From Veillonella parvula (GTDB taxonomy: Bacteria > Bacillota > Negativicutes > Veillonellales > Veillonellaceae): a stretch of 64,000 bases of DNA. The stretch lies in NCBI RefSeq assembly GCF_036456085.1, contig NZ_CP138632.1, positions 1,283,001-1,347,000 of the forward strand. The letters are read 5' to 3'. The translations under genes and the position numbers were made by a program. How positions within the stretch are numbered: position 1 is the first letter of the stretch; every line of letters starts with the position of its first letter. Of this stretch, positions 17,119 through 26,270 are shown one piece after another. The notes under the pieces are model-generated. The model worked only from the letters and a program-made list of their open reading frames with translations. It was not told the DNA's origin and searched no databases.

Positions 17119-18171
17119 ATGACTCGCATTCATATTAACGCATCCACACCATATGACGTTGTCATCGAGGAAGGCGCTTTACAACGCATCACCGATTATA
17201 TTAAACCATTAAAACCAAATTGTCGTGTTATCATCGTCAGTGATAGTAATGTAGCGCCCCACTATTTGGACTCTGTGAAAGCTAATATGGAACATGCAGG
17301 TTATGTTGTTTGTGATTATGTGTTTCCTGCTGGTGAAAGCTCCAAAAATGCTCATCAACTCATCGATTTAGTAGAATACATGGCGGGCCAATCATTGACT
17401 CGCAAAGACTTGCTCATCGCCCTTGGGGGCGGTGTTGTAGGCGATATGGCGGGCTTTGCAGCAGCAACCTATTTACGTGGTATCGACTATGTTCAGGTTC
17501 CTACATCTCTATTAGCCGCAGTAGACTCCTCTGTAGGTGGTAAAACAGCGGTCAATCTCGAAGCTGGGAAAAACCTCTGGGGTGCTTTCAAACAACCTAT
17601 CCTCGTCCTCTGCGATCCAGCTACACTCAATACATTGCCTGATATGGAATGGATTAATGGGTGCGGCGAAATTATCAAATACGGCTTCCTCGACGTACCT
17701 GGTTTATTAACCCAACTAGAACATAAACCATTAATTAAACATCACGATAGTGTTAGTACTGTCATCGCTCGTTGCGTTCAAGCAAAAGCGGATATCGTGG
17801 AACAAGACGAACGCGAGTCTGGCGTTCGTGCCCTCTTAAACCTCGGTCATACCTTTGGTCACGGCATCGAAAAAGCAAGTCATTTCGAGGTACATCACGG
17901 TTATGCCGTTGCTATTGGTATGGTGCTCATGGCACAAGGTGCTGTCAAACATGGAGAATTAGATGTAGAGTCGTTAGACAAATTAAAGGCCCTCATCAAA
18001 GCACACGATTTGCCAACCACAACAACGATAAGCAAAGAAGAAATTCTAGCTGCCGCTAAGCACGACAAAAAAAGCGAAGGAGCAACCATTAAAATCGTAG
18101 TACCTACTAGCTATGGTCACAGCGAGCTCAAAGTAGTAACGCACGATGAACTTGCAACCTATTTAGACTGA
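17119..18171 (+). CDS. aroB: 3-dehydroquinate synthase
   Basis: Second step of the shikimate pathway: NAD-dependent cyclisation of DAHP to 3-dehydroquinate, in the cytoplasm. The 350-residue length is typical. The NAD-binding loop GGGVVGDMAGFAAATYLRG is near residues 98-116, followed by VPTSLLAAVDSSVGGKTAVN near 124-143; zinc ligands are the Glu in GCGEIIKYG and the His residues in NLGHTFGHGIE and VHHGYAVAIG. I chose the ATG at 17119, which has AAAGGA 7 bases upstream; the longer frame from 17104 would place that site inside the gene. It is followed 18 bases later by aroA. Confidence 0.95.
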   Translation: MTRIHINASTPYDVVIEEGALQRITDYIKPLKPNCRVIIVSDSNVAPHYLDSVKANMEHAGYVVCDYVFPAGESSKNAHQLIDLVEYMAGQSLTRKDLLIALGGGVVGDMAGFAAATYLRGIDYVQVPTSLLAAVDSSVGGKTAVNLEAGKNLWGAFKQPILVLCDPATLNTLPDMEWINGCGEIIKYGFLDVPGLLTQLEHKPLIKHHDSVSTVIARCVQAKADIVEQDERESGVRALLNLGHTFGHGIEKASHFEVHHGYAVAIGMVLMAQGAVKHGELDVESLDKLKALIKAHDLPTTTTISKEEILAAAKHDKKSEGATIKIVVPTSYGHSELKVVTHDELATYLD

Positions 18172-18189
18172 GATATAAAGGAGATTTAT

Positions 18190-19458
18190 ATGCATTCCGT
18201 AACGAACGCCATCCCTACAGGGACTATCGCGTCCATTCCTGCAAAAGCTCATGCGCACCGTACACTGATTTGCGCAGCTCTCGCAAACTCGCCATCTACC
18301 ATACTACTGAGCCGCACCTCTAAAGACATCGATGCAACTATGGACTCCTTGCGAGGCTTAGGCGCACAAGTTGTATATGAAAACAAAGTTGTCACTGTTA
18401 CACCAGGTCCTGTGCCAACAAAGGGCAATGTAGTTCCCCATGAATCCGGTACCACATTGCGCCTCTTATTACCAGTAGCAGCGTCCATTTGTAATGAGGT
18501 AGACGTGGATGCGAAAGGGCGTTTACCAGATCGTCCTTTAGAGCCCATGCTCGGTGAAATGAAAGCTCACGGCGTAACATTCTCCCAAGATAAACCACCA
18601 TTCACTATGACAGGTCGTCTACAAGGCGGTGAGTTCGGTATGGTTGGAGATGTGAGTAGCCAGTTCTTCTCTGGATTATTATTAGCAGCGCCACAATGTG
18701 GAGGTGCTACAATCACATCTACTACACCACTTCAATCTAGCGACTATGTAACATTGACGACTACAACAATGGCAAACTTCGGCGTAACAGTCGACCATAC
18801 TCCCGCCTCTGACACAGTCCAAGAGTCCTTTGCAGTAGCGGCTAATACTACTTTTAAAGGTCAAAGTAATTACCAAATCGAAGGCGATTGGTCCAATACG
18901 GCTATTTGGATGGTAGCAGCGGGCATGACAGGTAAACCAATTACCATTACGGGTATGAACAAAAATTCTGTGCAAGCGGATCGTCGCATCATGCAGATTA
19001 TGATTGATACCGGTTGTGATGTAGTATGGGATGGCATGAACGTAACCGTTATGGGTCGTGCAGTAAAACCAATCCATGCCGACCTCGAACAAATGCCCGA
19101 TATGTTGCCAGTTATGGCAGCCCTCGCTTGCTCTATCCATGGTGAAAGCTCCTTTGTTAAGGGTGCACGCCTACGCTTGAAAGAATCCGATCGCCTCGAA
19201 GCCGTTGCTAATCTGGTCAGAGATTTAGGCGGTACGGTTCGTGAAGATGGTGATGACCTATATATCATCGGTAGTGGTATACTAAAAGGAGGACAAGGTG
19301 ATTGTGTTAACGACCATCGCCTTGTTATGGCAGGTACATTGATGGCACTCATCAGTGAAAATCCTGTAACATTAAAAGATAGCGAAGCTATCACAAAATC
19401 CTATCCAGACTTCTTTGAGGACTGGAACTTACTAGGAGGTAATGCTAATGGCATCTAA
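18190..19458 (+). CDS. aroA: 3-phosphoshikimate 1-carboxyvinyltransferase (EPSP synthase)
   Basis: Sixth step of the pathway: transfers the enolpyruvyl group of PEP to shikimate 3-phosphate. The 422-residue protein has the two-domain inside-out barrel layout. Visible motifs: an N-terminal PAKAHAHRTLICAALAN near residues 17-33 (usually SKS-R in other enzymes), ESGTTLRLLLPVA near 82-94 with the conserved Gly-Thr-x-x-Arg, KGRLPDRPLEPM near 109-120, and LRLKESDRLEAVA near 325-337. The N-terminal AKAHAHR in place of SKSxxxR is a deviation worth noting. Its last 11 bases overlap aroC, suggesting translational coupling. Confidence 0.95.
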   Translation: MHSVTNAIPTGTIASIPAKAHAHRTLICAALANSPSTILLSRTSKDIDATMDSLRGLGAQVVYENKVVTVTPGPVPTKGNVVPHESGTTLRLLLPVAASICNEVDVDAKGRLPDRPLEPMLGEMKAHGVTFSQDKPPFTMTGRLQGGEFGMVGDVSSQFFSGLLLAAPQCGGATITSTTPLQSSDYVTLTTTTMANFGVTVDHTPASDTVQESFAVAANTTFKGQSNYQIEGDWSNTAIWMVAAGMTGKPITITGMNKNSVQADRRIMQIMIDTGCDVVWDGMNVTVMGRAVKPIHADLEQMPDMLPVMAALACSIHGESSFVKGARLRLKESDRLEAVANLVRDLGGTVREDGDDLYIIGSGILKGGQGDCVNDHRLVMAGTLMALISENPVTLKDSEAITKSYPDFFEDWNLLGGNANGI

Positions 19459-20542
19459 TTTCGGTAAAACCATACAAGTATCTACCTTTGGCGCGTCTCA
19501 TGGGTATGCCATCGGTGGTATCGTGGAAGGTCTCCCTTGTGGACATACCATCGACATCGATGAGCTACAAACCTTCTTAAAGCGCCGTGCGCCAGGTCAA
19601 AACCAATTACAGACGCAACGTAAAGAAGCCGATATACCTGAATTCTTAGCAGGTATGGTAGATGGCATGCTCAGTGGATCTCCATTGGCATTTATGATTC
19701 GCAATACCTCTCAGCACTCTAGCGATTACAATAATTTGCGCGACATACCTCGTCCATCGCACGCAGACTTTACGGCTCGCATGCGCTACGGTGACAAGGT
19801 AGATATGCGAGGTGGCGGCCACTTCTCAGCGCGTCTAACAGCACCTCTTTGCGTGGCTGGTGGCATCGCCCTTCAACTACTACGTGAAAAAGGTATCGAA
19901 ATTCACGGTCATTTAAAACAAGTTGGTACAATCCAAGATGCCCCTATCGATATGGTTCATCCAGATATGAAAGCACTTTCTGAAATCGCTACAGAACCTA
20001 TCGCTATGGTCGATGCAGACAAACGTTCTGAAGTAGAAAACTTAGTCATGAAACTCAAAAAGGACGGTGACTCCACAGGCGGTATCGTTGAGGTTGTGGC
20101 TACGGGATTACCAATCGGTCTTGGCAATCCAAACTTTGACGGCATCGAGAACCGATTAGCTCGTGTTATCTTTGGCGTACCTGCCATCAAAGGTGTGTCC
20201 TTTGGAGGTGGCTTCGACATGTGTTCTCGCCTTGGCTCCGAGGTGAACGATGCTTTCACCATGGACGGCGATACAATCACAACAACTACCAATAATAGCG
20301 GTGGCATTCAAGGCGGTATCACCAACGGCTTACCCCTCATTATGCAAGTGGGCATTAAGCCTACTCCGTCCATTTATAAGGAACAACATTCTGTGTCGCT
20401 TTCACAAAAAGAGGACATATTACTCACCATCAAAGGTCGTCACGACCCATGTGTAGCACTTCGTGCAGTACCTGTTATCGAAGCCGTCACGGCCCTCGTC
20501 ATTCTTGATTTCTTAGGAGATATTGACCATGAACTTAGATGA
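19448..20542 (+). CDS. aroC: Chorismate synthase
   Basis: Last step of the common pathway: anti-1,4-elimination of phosphate from EPSP to chorismate, needing reduced FMN. The 364-residue protein shows the family signatures GASHGYAIGGIVEGLPCG near residues 13-30, the RRAPGQN stretch near 46-52, and RPSHADFTARMRYG near 101-114 followed by MRGGGHFSARLTA near 120-132. Of two in-frame ATGs, I prefer 19448 because AGGAGG is 8 bases before it, whereas the one at 19442 is too close. The start overlaps the end of aroA and the end overlaps the start of pheA by 14 bases, so aroA-aroC-pheA are tightly coupled. Confidence 0.95.
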   Translation: MASNFGKTIQVSTFGASHGYAIGGIVEGLPCGHTIDIDELQTFLKRRAPGQNQLQTQRKEADIPEFLAGMVDGMLSGSPLAFMIRNTSQHSSDYNNLRDIPRPSHADFTARMRYGDKVDMRGGGHFSARLTAPLCVAGGIALQLLREKGIEIHGHLKQVGTIQDAPIDMVHPDMKALSEIATEPIAMVDADKRSEVENLVMKLKKDGDSTGGIVEVVATGLPIGLGNPNFDGIENRLARVIFGVPAIKGVSFGGGFDMCSRLGSEVNDAFTMDGDTITTTTNNSGGIQGGITNGLPLIMQVGIKPTPSIYKEQHSVSLSQKEDILLTIKGRHDPCVALRAVPVIEAVTALVILDFLGDIDHELR

Positions 20543-21668
20543 AGTACGCGTTAAGATTAACGATATAAACGACCAAATGCTCGCCCTCTTCAAAGAACGT
20601 ATGGAACTCTCTAAGGACGTAGCGGCTGCAAAAAAGGAAATGAATAAGGCCATTTACGATGCCAAACGAGAGCGCGACATCCTCGACAAGGTAACAAAAG
20701 ATGCAGGTCCAGACCTCGATCTATATGCACGCCGTTTTTTTGAGGCATTATTTAGCTTAAGTCGTACCTACCAATCCGAACAACTATTCCAAGACAATGA
20801 ATTTACTTTAAAAATGAAAAAAGCCATTGAGCAATCCCCTACCTTGCCACCTCAACGGGGCAGTGTAGCTTGCGCCGGCGTATTTGGCAGCAATGCTCAA
20901 ATGGCGTGTGATAAATTATTACCTCTCAGCCAAATCCATTATGTAACAGGTTTCCGTTCCGTATTCGATGCCGTAGAATCCGGCGAATGTCAATTCGGTG
21001 TATTGCCTATCGAAAACAGCTCCAATGGGTCCGTAAAAGAAGTATATGACCTCTTAGAAGAGCGCAAATGCTATATAGTCCGCGGCACGCGCCTTTGGAT
21101 ATCTCATGACTTGCTCGTGAAAAAAGGCACAAAACTAGAAGATATTCATACCATAATTTCCCACCCTCAAGCGTTGGGCCAATGTAGTCACTTCCTAGAT
21201 AAGTTAGAAGGCGTAGAATTACGCTCCTATGACAATACGGCTCGAGCTGCGCAGCTCGTAGCGGCTAGTGATGACCCTGGAGTAGCGGCTATCGCAGCAC
21301 CTCAATGTGCAGACCTATATAATTTGTCTCCATTATTGAGAAATATCCAAAACAGCGATAACAACTATACGCGCTTTATCTGCATTAGTAAGGATTTCCA
21401 CGTATATCCAGGGGCCAATAAAATCTCAGTAGTAACGACTGCAAGCCATGCTCCAGGCGGGCTTGGTACATTGCTCACCAAGTTTGCTAATATCGGTGTG
21501 AACCTTACAAAACTCGAGTCCCGTCCGATCGTAGGACATAACTTTGAGTTCTTGTTCTACCTCGATTTAGAAGCATCCTTGGCAGATCCAAAAGTACTTT
21601 CCGTATTGGCAGAGCTCCACGCATCGCAAGATAAATTCCGCTTGCTCGGTAATTATCCTGAAAATTGA
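20529..21668 (+). CDS. pheA: Bifunctional chorismate mutase / prephenate dehydratase (P-protein)
   Basis: Converts chorismate through prephenate to phenylpyruvate, the precursor of phenylalanine. The 379-residue protein has an AroQ-type chorismate mutase domain (residues about 1-85, with VRVKINDINDQMLALFKER and YDAKRERDIL), a prephenate dehydratase domain (about 110-285, including LPIENSSNGSV and IISHPQALGQC), and an ACT domain (about 295-370) holding the phenylalanine-binding LTKLESRPI motif. Such enzymes are feedback-inhibited by phenylalanine. The ATG at 20529 has AGGAG upstream; the open frame begins six bases earlier at a TTG. No prephenate dehydrogenase (tyrA) is in the window. Confidence 0.95.
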   Translation: MNLDEVRVKINDINDQMLALFKERMELSKDVAAAKKEMNKAIYDAKRERDILDKVTKDAGPDLDLYARRFFEALFSLSRTYQSEQLFQDNEFTLKMKKAIEQSPTLPPQRGSVACAGVFGSNAQMACDKLLPLSQIHYVTGFRSVFDAVESGECQFGVLPIENSSNGSVKEVYDLLEERKCYIVRGTRLWISHDLLVKKGTKLEDIHTIISHPQALGQCSHFLDKLEGVELRSYDNTARAAQLVAASDDPGVAAIAAPQCADLYNLSPLLRNIQNSDNNYTRFICISKDFHVYPGANKISVVTTASHAPGGLGTLLTKFANIGVNLTKLESRPIVGHNFEFLFYLDLEASLADPKVLSVLAELHASQDKFRLLGNYPEN

Positions 21669-21734
21669 TATTTTCCTCTATGGTAGTGCTTATTAATGGC
21701 ATATATAGTACAATGGATATAGTTTTAAAACTCC

Positions 21735-21770
21735 AATGGCTAATAGGTGACAGCCTATTAGCCATTTTGT
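21735..21770 (+). terminator. Hairpin between pheA and aroE-aroK
   Basis: AATGGCTAATAGG (21735-21747), six-base loop, CCTATTAGCCATT (21754-21766): a perfect 13-bp stem, followed by only TTGTG. It lies 66 bases after pheA and 27 before the fused aroE-aroK start. It may be a weak terminator or a stabilising stem. Confidence 0.6.
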
Positions 21771-21792
21771 GTATATTGACCTAGGAGGTCCT

Positions 21793-23028
21793 ATGAAATT
21801 TGGTTTACTTGGCCGTACGTTGGGCCATAGCTTTTCCCCACGCATCCACAATGCTTTGGGAAATACTAATTATGAATTATTTGAACGAGAACCGAGCCAA
21901 CTGCAAGAGTTCTTTGCAGACCCAGAATTACAAGGTACTAATATTACCTTTCCTTACAAGGTTAACGCCCTTGAAGCTTGCGATGTAGTAGACCCTCGCG
22001 CAGAACGCATTGGCTGTGTAAACACGATGGTCCGCAAAGACGGCAAATGGCACGGTTACAATACAGATTACGATGGTTTCGTATTTACTCTAGAACACGC
22101 TGGTATAAATGTATCCGGTAAAGAATGTATTATCCTTGGCGATGGTGCCTCCTCTGCTACGGTTCACGTAGCTCTTGAAGACCTAGGTGCTAAGAGCATC
22201 ACGCATCTATCTCGTAAAACAGCTCCGCTCTATACTGATGCACCTAATTACTACGAAACAGCGCAAATTATTATTAACTGCACGCCTATCGGTATGTATC
22301 CGCATAATCCGGCTAGCCTAATAGATATTATGCAATTTTCCAAATTAGAAGGCGTTGTGGATCTCATCTACAATCCGCGCCGTACAGTTTTGCTTTTACA
22401 AGCAGAAATGATGAATATTCCGTACTGTGATGGTCTACCTTTCCTCGTAGCACAAGGTGTTGAGGCGGCTAATCATTTTCAAGGTGAAAGCTTTGGTACG
22501 AAAGAGATAGAACAAATCTTGCGAGATGTGCGCCGTGAAAAGGAAAATATTATCCTCATCGGTATGCCTGGTGTTGGAAAAACAACAGTAGGCAGAGCAA
22601 TCGGTAAAGAGATGGGCCGTACTTGGTTTGATGTGGATCACGAGCTAGAAAAAGAAATTGGCAATGTTTCTACCTATATTACAGAACAAGGGGAGGCTGC
22701 GTTCCGTGAAAAAGAGGCAGAAATGATTGCAAAACTAGGCACTCAAACTGGCCTTGTCATCTCCACTGGTGGCGGCTGTGTAACAGTACCTAAAAACTAT
22801 GCACACCTACGCCAAAATGGGCGTATTTACCAATTAACACAACCTGTAGAAAAACTATCTACTTCAGGTCGTGTTCTATCTAGTGGCGGTATAGAACGTT
22901 TACGTGAACTTGAGGAAACTCGCACCCCAATGTATGAAAGCTTTGCACAATGCATCGTGGAACATAATCGCAATGCACCAGAAACAGTGGTGGCTATTCT
23001 CGAAGACTTTGAAGCAAACTTATTGTAA
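21793..23028 (+). CDS. aroEK: Fused shikimate dehydrogenase - shikimate kinase (AroE-AroK)
   Basis: One 411-residue chain carrying steps four and five of the pathway. Residues 1-245 form shikimate dehydrogenase: NITFPYK with the catalytic Lys56, YNTDYDG with Asp92, the NADP loop LGDGASSAT near 115-123, and INCTPIGMYP near 161-170. Residues 250-411 form shikimate kinase: Walker A GMPGVGKTT (257-265), the shikimate-binding FDVDHELE (279-286), and STGGGCV (324-330). The kinase lid reads SGRVLSSGG rather than the usual GRPLL type, a deviation. The ATG at 21793 has AGGAGG upstream; the longer frame from 21769 is unlikely. A fusion of these two enzymes would channel dehydroshikimate to shikimate 3-phosphate. 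Confidence 0.92.
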   Translation: MKFGLLGRTLGHSFSPRIHNALGNTNYELFEREPSQLQEFFADPELQGTNITFPYKVNALEACDVVDPRAERIGCVNTMVRKDGKWHGYNTDYDGFVFTLEHAGINVSGKECIILGDGASSATVHVALEDLGAKSITHLSRKTAPLYTDAPNYYETAQIIINCTPIGMYPHNPASLIDIMQFSKLEGVVDLIYNPRRTVLLLQAEMMNIPYCDGLPFLVAQGVEAANHFQGESFGTKEIEQILRDVRREKENIILIGMPGVGKTTVGRAIGKEMGRTWFDVDHELEKEIGNVSTYITEQGEAAFREKEAEMIAKLGTQTGLVISTGGGCVTVPKNYAHLRQNGRIYQLTQPVEKLSTSGRVLSSGGIERLRELEETRTPMYESFAQCIVEHNRNAPETVVAILEDFEANLL

Positions 23029-23204
23029 GAGTTTATATAACGGTATTTATAAGATTGTTTCCTCTATATAAGTAAGGGCTTCTACATCTTTAGAAGTAAG
23101 AGCATTTACATCTGTATTTCTATATAAAGTCATTAATAAAAACATATATATTTTTTATATTCGCCCTTCAAAAATGAATATACTACAAGAAATACAAAAC
23201 ATAT

Positions 23205-23232
23205 AAAAAAGTCGGCTTTCGCCGACTTTTTT
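23205..23232. terminator. Bidirectional terminator between aroEK and aroD
   Basis: AAAAAAGTCGGC (23205-23216), loop TTTC, GCCGACTTTTTT (23221-23232). A perfect stem with U-tracts on both strands between convergent genes. Confidence 0.9.
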
Positions 23233-24025
23233 AATGTACTTTTACGCGTTTATGTTGTTGTTCATCAAATACGCCATCTACGTCGATGGTATCTAGAATT
23301 CGTTTTAAAGCATGTACATCAATTTGCCCTGGTGCTGATGTTTTACCAGCAGAAGCAAAGGTCATGGCATTTCCAAATAGAGCACCTGCAGTGCGTGTAA
23401 CAGCACCTAGTTCTCCCATTGCCATCGTAATTATTGGATCCGAAGGATACAAAGCCTTTACTTCGGCTGTTGCTTCAAGGAGCGTCAATACATCACCAGT
23501 TGTGTGAGGCATAACGGCAATCTTTGGCACATCCGCTAAGAACTCTTTCATTTGAATGAGTCGATTTACAATGACTTCACGACTCGGCGTACCATGGAAA
23601 TCATGGTTACTCATGATAATAGTAATTCCATGAACCTTAGCAAACTCTATCGTTTTAAGCATTCTATCTTGATCAAAGAATAACTCAATATCGATAGCAT
23701 CCACCAATCCGGTAGGAATCAAACGTTCTAGCATTGTAAAGTAATCTTGTGTGGAAATCGTTCTTTCCCCACCTTCACCTTTTGTACGCCATGTAAAGAG
23801 CAACCCACGACCTTTCAGTTGTGGCTTAATGAGCATTAATAATTCAATGATAGCGTCAATGGAGTGGGCCCGCTCATAATAGTCAATGCGTAGCTCCACG
23901 ACATGACACGGTGTATTACATGCTACTGCGGTGGCATCTAGAATTTCTTTCATTGTTGTGCCCACAATAGGCACACATATTTTTGTACACTTTTCGCCGA
24001 GTACAGTATGACCGATACGGACCAT
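23231..24025 (-). CDS. aroD: Type I 3-dehydroquinate dehydratase
   Basis: Third step of the shikimate pathway: dehydration of 3-dehydroquinate to 3-dehydroshikimate through a Schiff base. The 264-residue barrel protein shows VELRIDYYE near residues 46-54 (substrate-binding Glu and Arg), IIMSNHDFHGTP near 135-146 with the catalytic His, and the Schiff-base Lys in DVPKIAVMPHT near 165-175. The ATG at 24025 has AAAGGAG upstream. The gene is convergent with the rest of the aromatic cluster and therefore has its own promoter; it supplies the one common step missing from the plus-strand genes. Confidence 0.93.
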   Translation of the reverse strand: MVRIGHTVLGEKCTKICVPIVGTTMKEILDATAVACNTPCHVVELRIDYYERAHSIDAIIELLMLIKPQLKGRGLLFTWRTKGEGGERTISTQDYFTMLERLIPTGLVDAIDIELFFDQDRMLKTIEFAKVHGITIIMSNHDFHGTPSREVIVNRLIQMKEFLADVPKIAVMPHTTGDVLTLLEATAEVKALYPSDPIITMAMGELGAVTRTAGALFGNAMTFASAGKTSAPGQIDVHALKRILDTIDVDGVFDEQQHKRVKVH

Positions 24026-24184
24026 AATAACTCCTTTCTGTCCCACACGGTGAGACTAATGACTTACCTTAAACTAACTATATACCAATATTTTTGTAAA
24101 AGCAATCAATCCACCCATATTGGATTGCTATTCACTAAAAGTGCATGAAAGCCTGTTATTATGCACTAAAACAGTATTCTTAGA

Positions 24185-25441
24185 TTAACGATTAATGTCA
24201 TTTTTTGTTATATCATGTCGCACGGATAGTTTCCGTGATTGGAATCCCATATAGAGTAATAACAAACCTGTAATACTAAATACATAGGATATCCCAATGT
24301 AGGTAGATACAATACTTGCGAACACAGGCCCTACCATAGAACCAAATTGTTGAGCTGTCGTCGTCATACCAAACATGCGACCTCTAAAGCTTGGATCCGT
24401 ATTGAGAGTTACGGCTGCACTCAAAGATGGGTTGATGCCCACAATACAAGAACCAATTAGCACTTGTAGTACACCAAACCACCAAATACCTACTGGTAAA
24501 CTTTGAAGTAAGAGAACAACACCACTACCAAGCATACAGTAGGAAATGGTTCTAAAGTAGCCACGGTGCTCACCAAGGCGCACCCATAAGTTAGTCGTTA
24601 AAGAACCAGCTAAACCACCGATACTAAGAATTGTACCCGAAATGATAGCAGCCCCTTCCATAGTGCCTTGCATATCACCTACATAAAGCGCCAAGATAGG
24701 CTGTAGCATCATGATCACACATTGCATAAAGAAGAAAATCCATAAAAGTCTTACTAATACAGGTTGTTCTTGAACTACTTTAAAATCCTCTCGTAAAGAT
24801 GTAGATTTTACCGGTTTTGAGGACTGTTCATTAGAAGCTATATTTTCTACATTTAGCTTTGGTTCTTTTACAAGGAACAATACTGCCAAAGTAGCAATGA
24901 ATACGGCTATACCTGAAATATAAAACACAGGGCGCATACCTACAACACTTTCAACGGCACCGCCCAAAAATGGACCGACGACATTACCTAAAATTAGACC
25001 TGTTTGGAATATGCCGAGGGCACGGCCTACCTGTTTTTCATCCACACTGAGGGAGACCATGGTCATCGCCGCAGGATAAAAGCCATTAGCAAAACCTACT
25101 AAAGCACGGCCCATCAACAATTGGTACTGATCCGTTACCATACCGATGAGAACATAACAAGAGGCAATTGCGAAACCAGCTCGTAGAGCCATCCGTTTCT
25201 TGCCCTTGTTATCTGCAATTTTCCCCCAAATTGGCGCCATAATGCCAGCGATTAGGAATGTAATACCAAAGACGAGGCCTGACCAAAGTGCCACATCATC
25301 CTTAGGAACACCGAGTTCCAACAGATATATAGGCAAAAAAGGAATTATCATTGTATAACATATGGCTAACACCGTCATACTAGCTGTGATAATCCACACG
25401 TTGCGCATGCCACCTCGAGCATCATATACACTTGTACTCAT
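24185..25441 (-). CDS. MFS transporter (drug efflux type)
   Basis: A 418-residue major facilitator protein with twelve predicted membrane segments and a central cytoplasmic loop of about 40 residues (residues 195-235) that separates the two six-helix halves. The MFS motif A is seen as GKIADNKGKKRM near residues 72-83, and the second-half counterpart near 280. The pattern resembles the multidrug exporters of the DHA1 family, but the exported compound is unknown. A stop-proximal hairpin (AGTGCAT and ATGCACT, 24137-24164) may end its transcript. It is upstream of aroD on the same strand, 139 bases away, and probably separately expressed. Confidence 0.85.
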   Translation of the reverse strand: MSTSVYDARGGMRNVWIITASMTVLAICYTMIIPFLPIYLLELGVPKDDVALWSGLVFGITFLIAGIMAPIWGKIADNKGKKRMALRAGFAIASCYVLIGMVTDQYQLLMGRALVGFANGFYPAAMTMVSLSVDEKQVGRALGIFQTGLILGNVVGPFLGGAVESVVGMRPVFYISGIAVFIATLAVLFLVKEPKLNVENIASNEQSSKPVKSTSLREDFKVVQEQPVLVRLLWIFFFMQCVIMMLQPILALYVGDMQGTMEGAAIISGTILSIGGLAGSLTTNLWVRLGEHRGYFRTISYCMLGSGVVLLLQSLPVGIWWFGVLQVLIGSCIVGINPSLSAAVTLNTDPSFRGRMFGMTTTAQQFGSMVGPVFASIVSTYIGISYVFSITGLLLLYMGFQSRKLSVRHDITKNDINR

Positions 25442-25590
25442 GGTATCCTCCCTTCCGCATAAAATCGTTTAGATAAACTAATATACACATAAATCACTTT
25501 TAATTACAGTTCCATTTAAATTACAGTTCTACTTAGATTTCAATCTATGTTACTATTCATAAAATGTTTTTACATTTTAATTTCATATAT

Positions 25591-25621
25591 AAAGAAGAGC
25601 CGCATACGAAACGCGACTCTT
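25591..25621 (-). terminator. Probable terminator after the Rrf2 gene
   Basis: AAGAGTCGC and GCGGCTCTT pair with one mismatch around the loop GTTTCGTAT on the minus strand, followed by CTTTATA. It is about 85 bases past the Rrf2-family stop codon. Confidence 0.55.
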
Positions 25622-25704
25622 TCCATAAAAACTAACTTAAAAGATAGCTATACAATGTAGTAATTCGCAAAAATTGCTCATACAAAAACTTTAAAAGCTA
25701 TCAA

Positions 25705-26124
25705 TTATTCCGTTGGAAATTTGTGATCCATTACATCTTGCAAGGAAACATGTTCCATAACATGTCGGAACTCATCTTGTAAATACTGCCACAATGGAGC
25801 TGTCAAGCAGTCATTAAACATAGGACACGGTTCTACATCATCTTCTAAACAAGACACGAGAGCAATGGAGTCCTCTGCGGCATATAAAATTTCATATACA
25901 TTGTATTCAGCCGGAGATTTCACCAAACGATATCCTCCATATTTACCACGTCCACTTTTAACAAGGCCCGCAGAGGATAAACGAGATACAATCCCCTCTA
26001 AATATTTATCGGAAAATCCTTGGCGTTCTGCAATCTCACGAATCGGTACATTTTTTTCTACCCCGTGTTCTGCAATATCCGCCAATATCCGTAAGGCATA
26101 ACGCCCCTTTGTAGATATTTTCAT
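25705..26124 (-). CDS. Rrf2/IscR-family transcriptional regulator
   Basis: A 139-residue DNA-binding protein of the Rrf2 family. The winged helix occupies residues 1-70, with the recognition-helix region FSDKYLEGIVSRLSSAG near 37-53 and the wing GKYGGYRL near 60-67. Three cysteines, Cys92, Cys100 and Cys106, are placed much like the cluster-binding cysteines of IscR (92, 98, 104), so an iron-sulfur cofactor is likely and the regulator may sense cluster supply, oxygen or nitric oxide. No isc or suf gene lies next to it; the divergent neighbour is a purine permease. GAGG lies 7 bases before the ATG. Confidence 0.88.
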   Translation of the reverse strand: MKISTKGRYALRILADIAEHGVEKNVPIREIAERQGFSDKYLEGIVSRLSSAGLVKSGRGKYGGYRLVKSPAEYNVYEILYAAEDSIALVSCLEDDVEPCPMFNDCLTAPLWQYLQDEFRHVMEHVSLQDVMDHKFPTE

Positions 26125-26270
26125 AAGTTAACCTCTATATCATTCATAATATATTAATAGTATATCACAAATTCATACAAAAAATGGTGGGAAATATGAT
26201 ACACTATACATATATCGAAATATCTTTATTTAGGTATGATTTTAATTTCATATAGGGAGGATTTTATCTA

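Noticed and set aside
26125-26270. Purine riboswitch before the purine permease
   Set aside because: The conserved three-way junction bases are not present in the 146-base gap.
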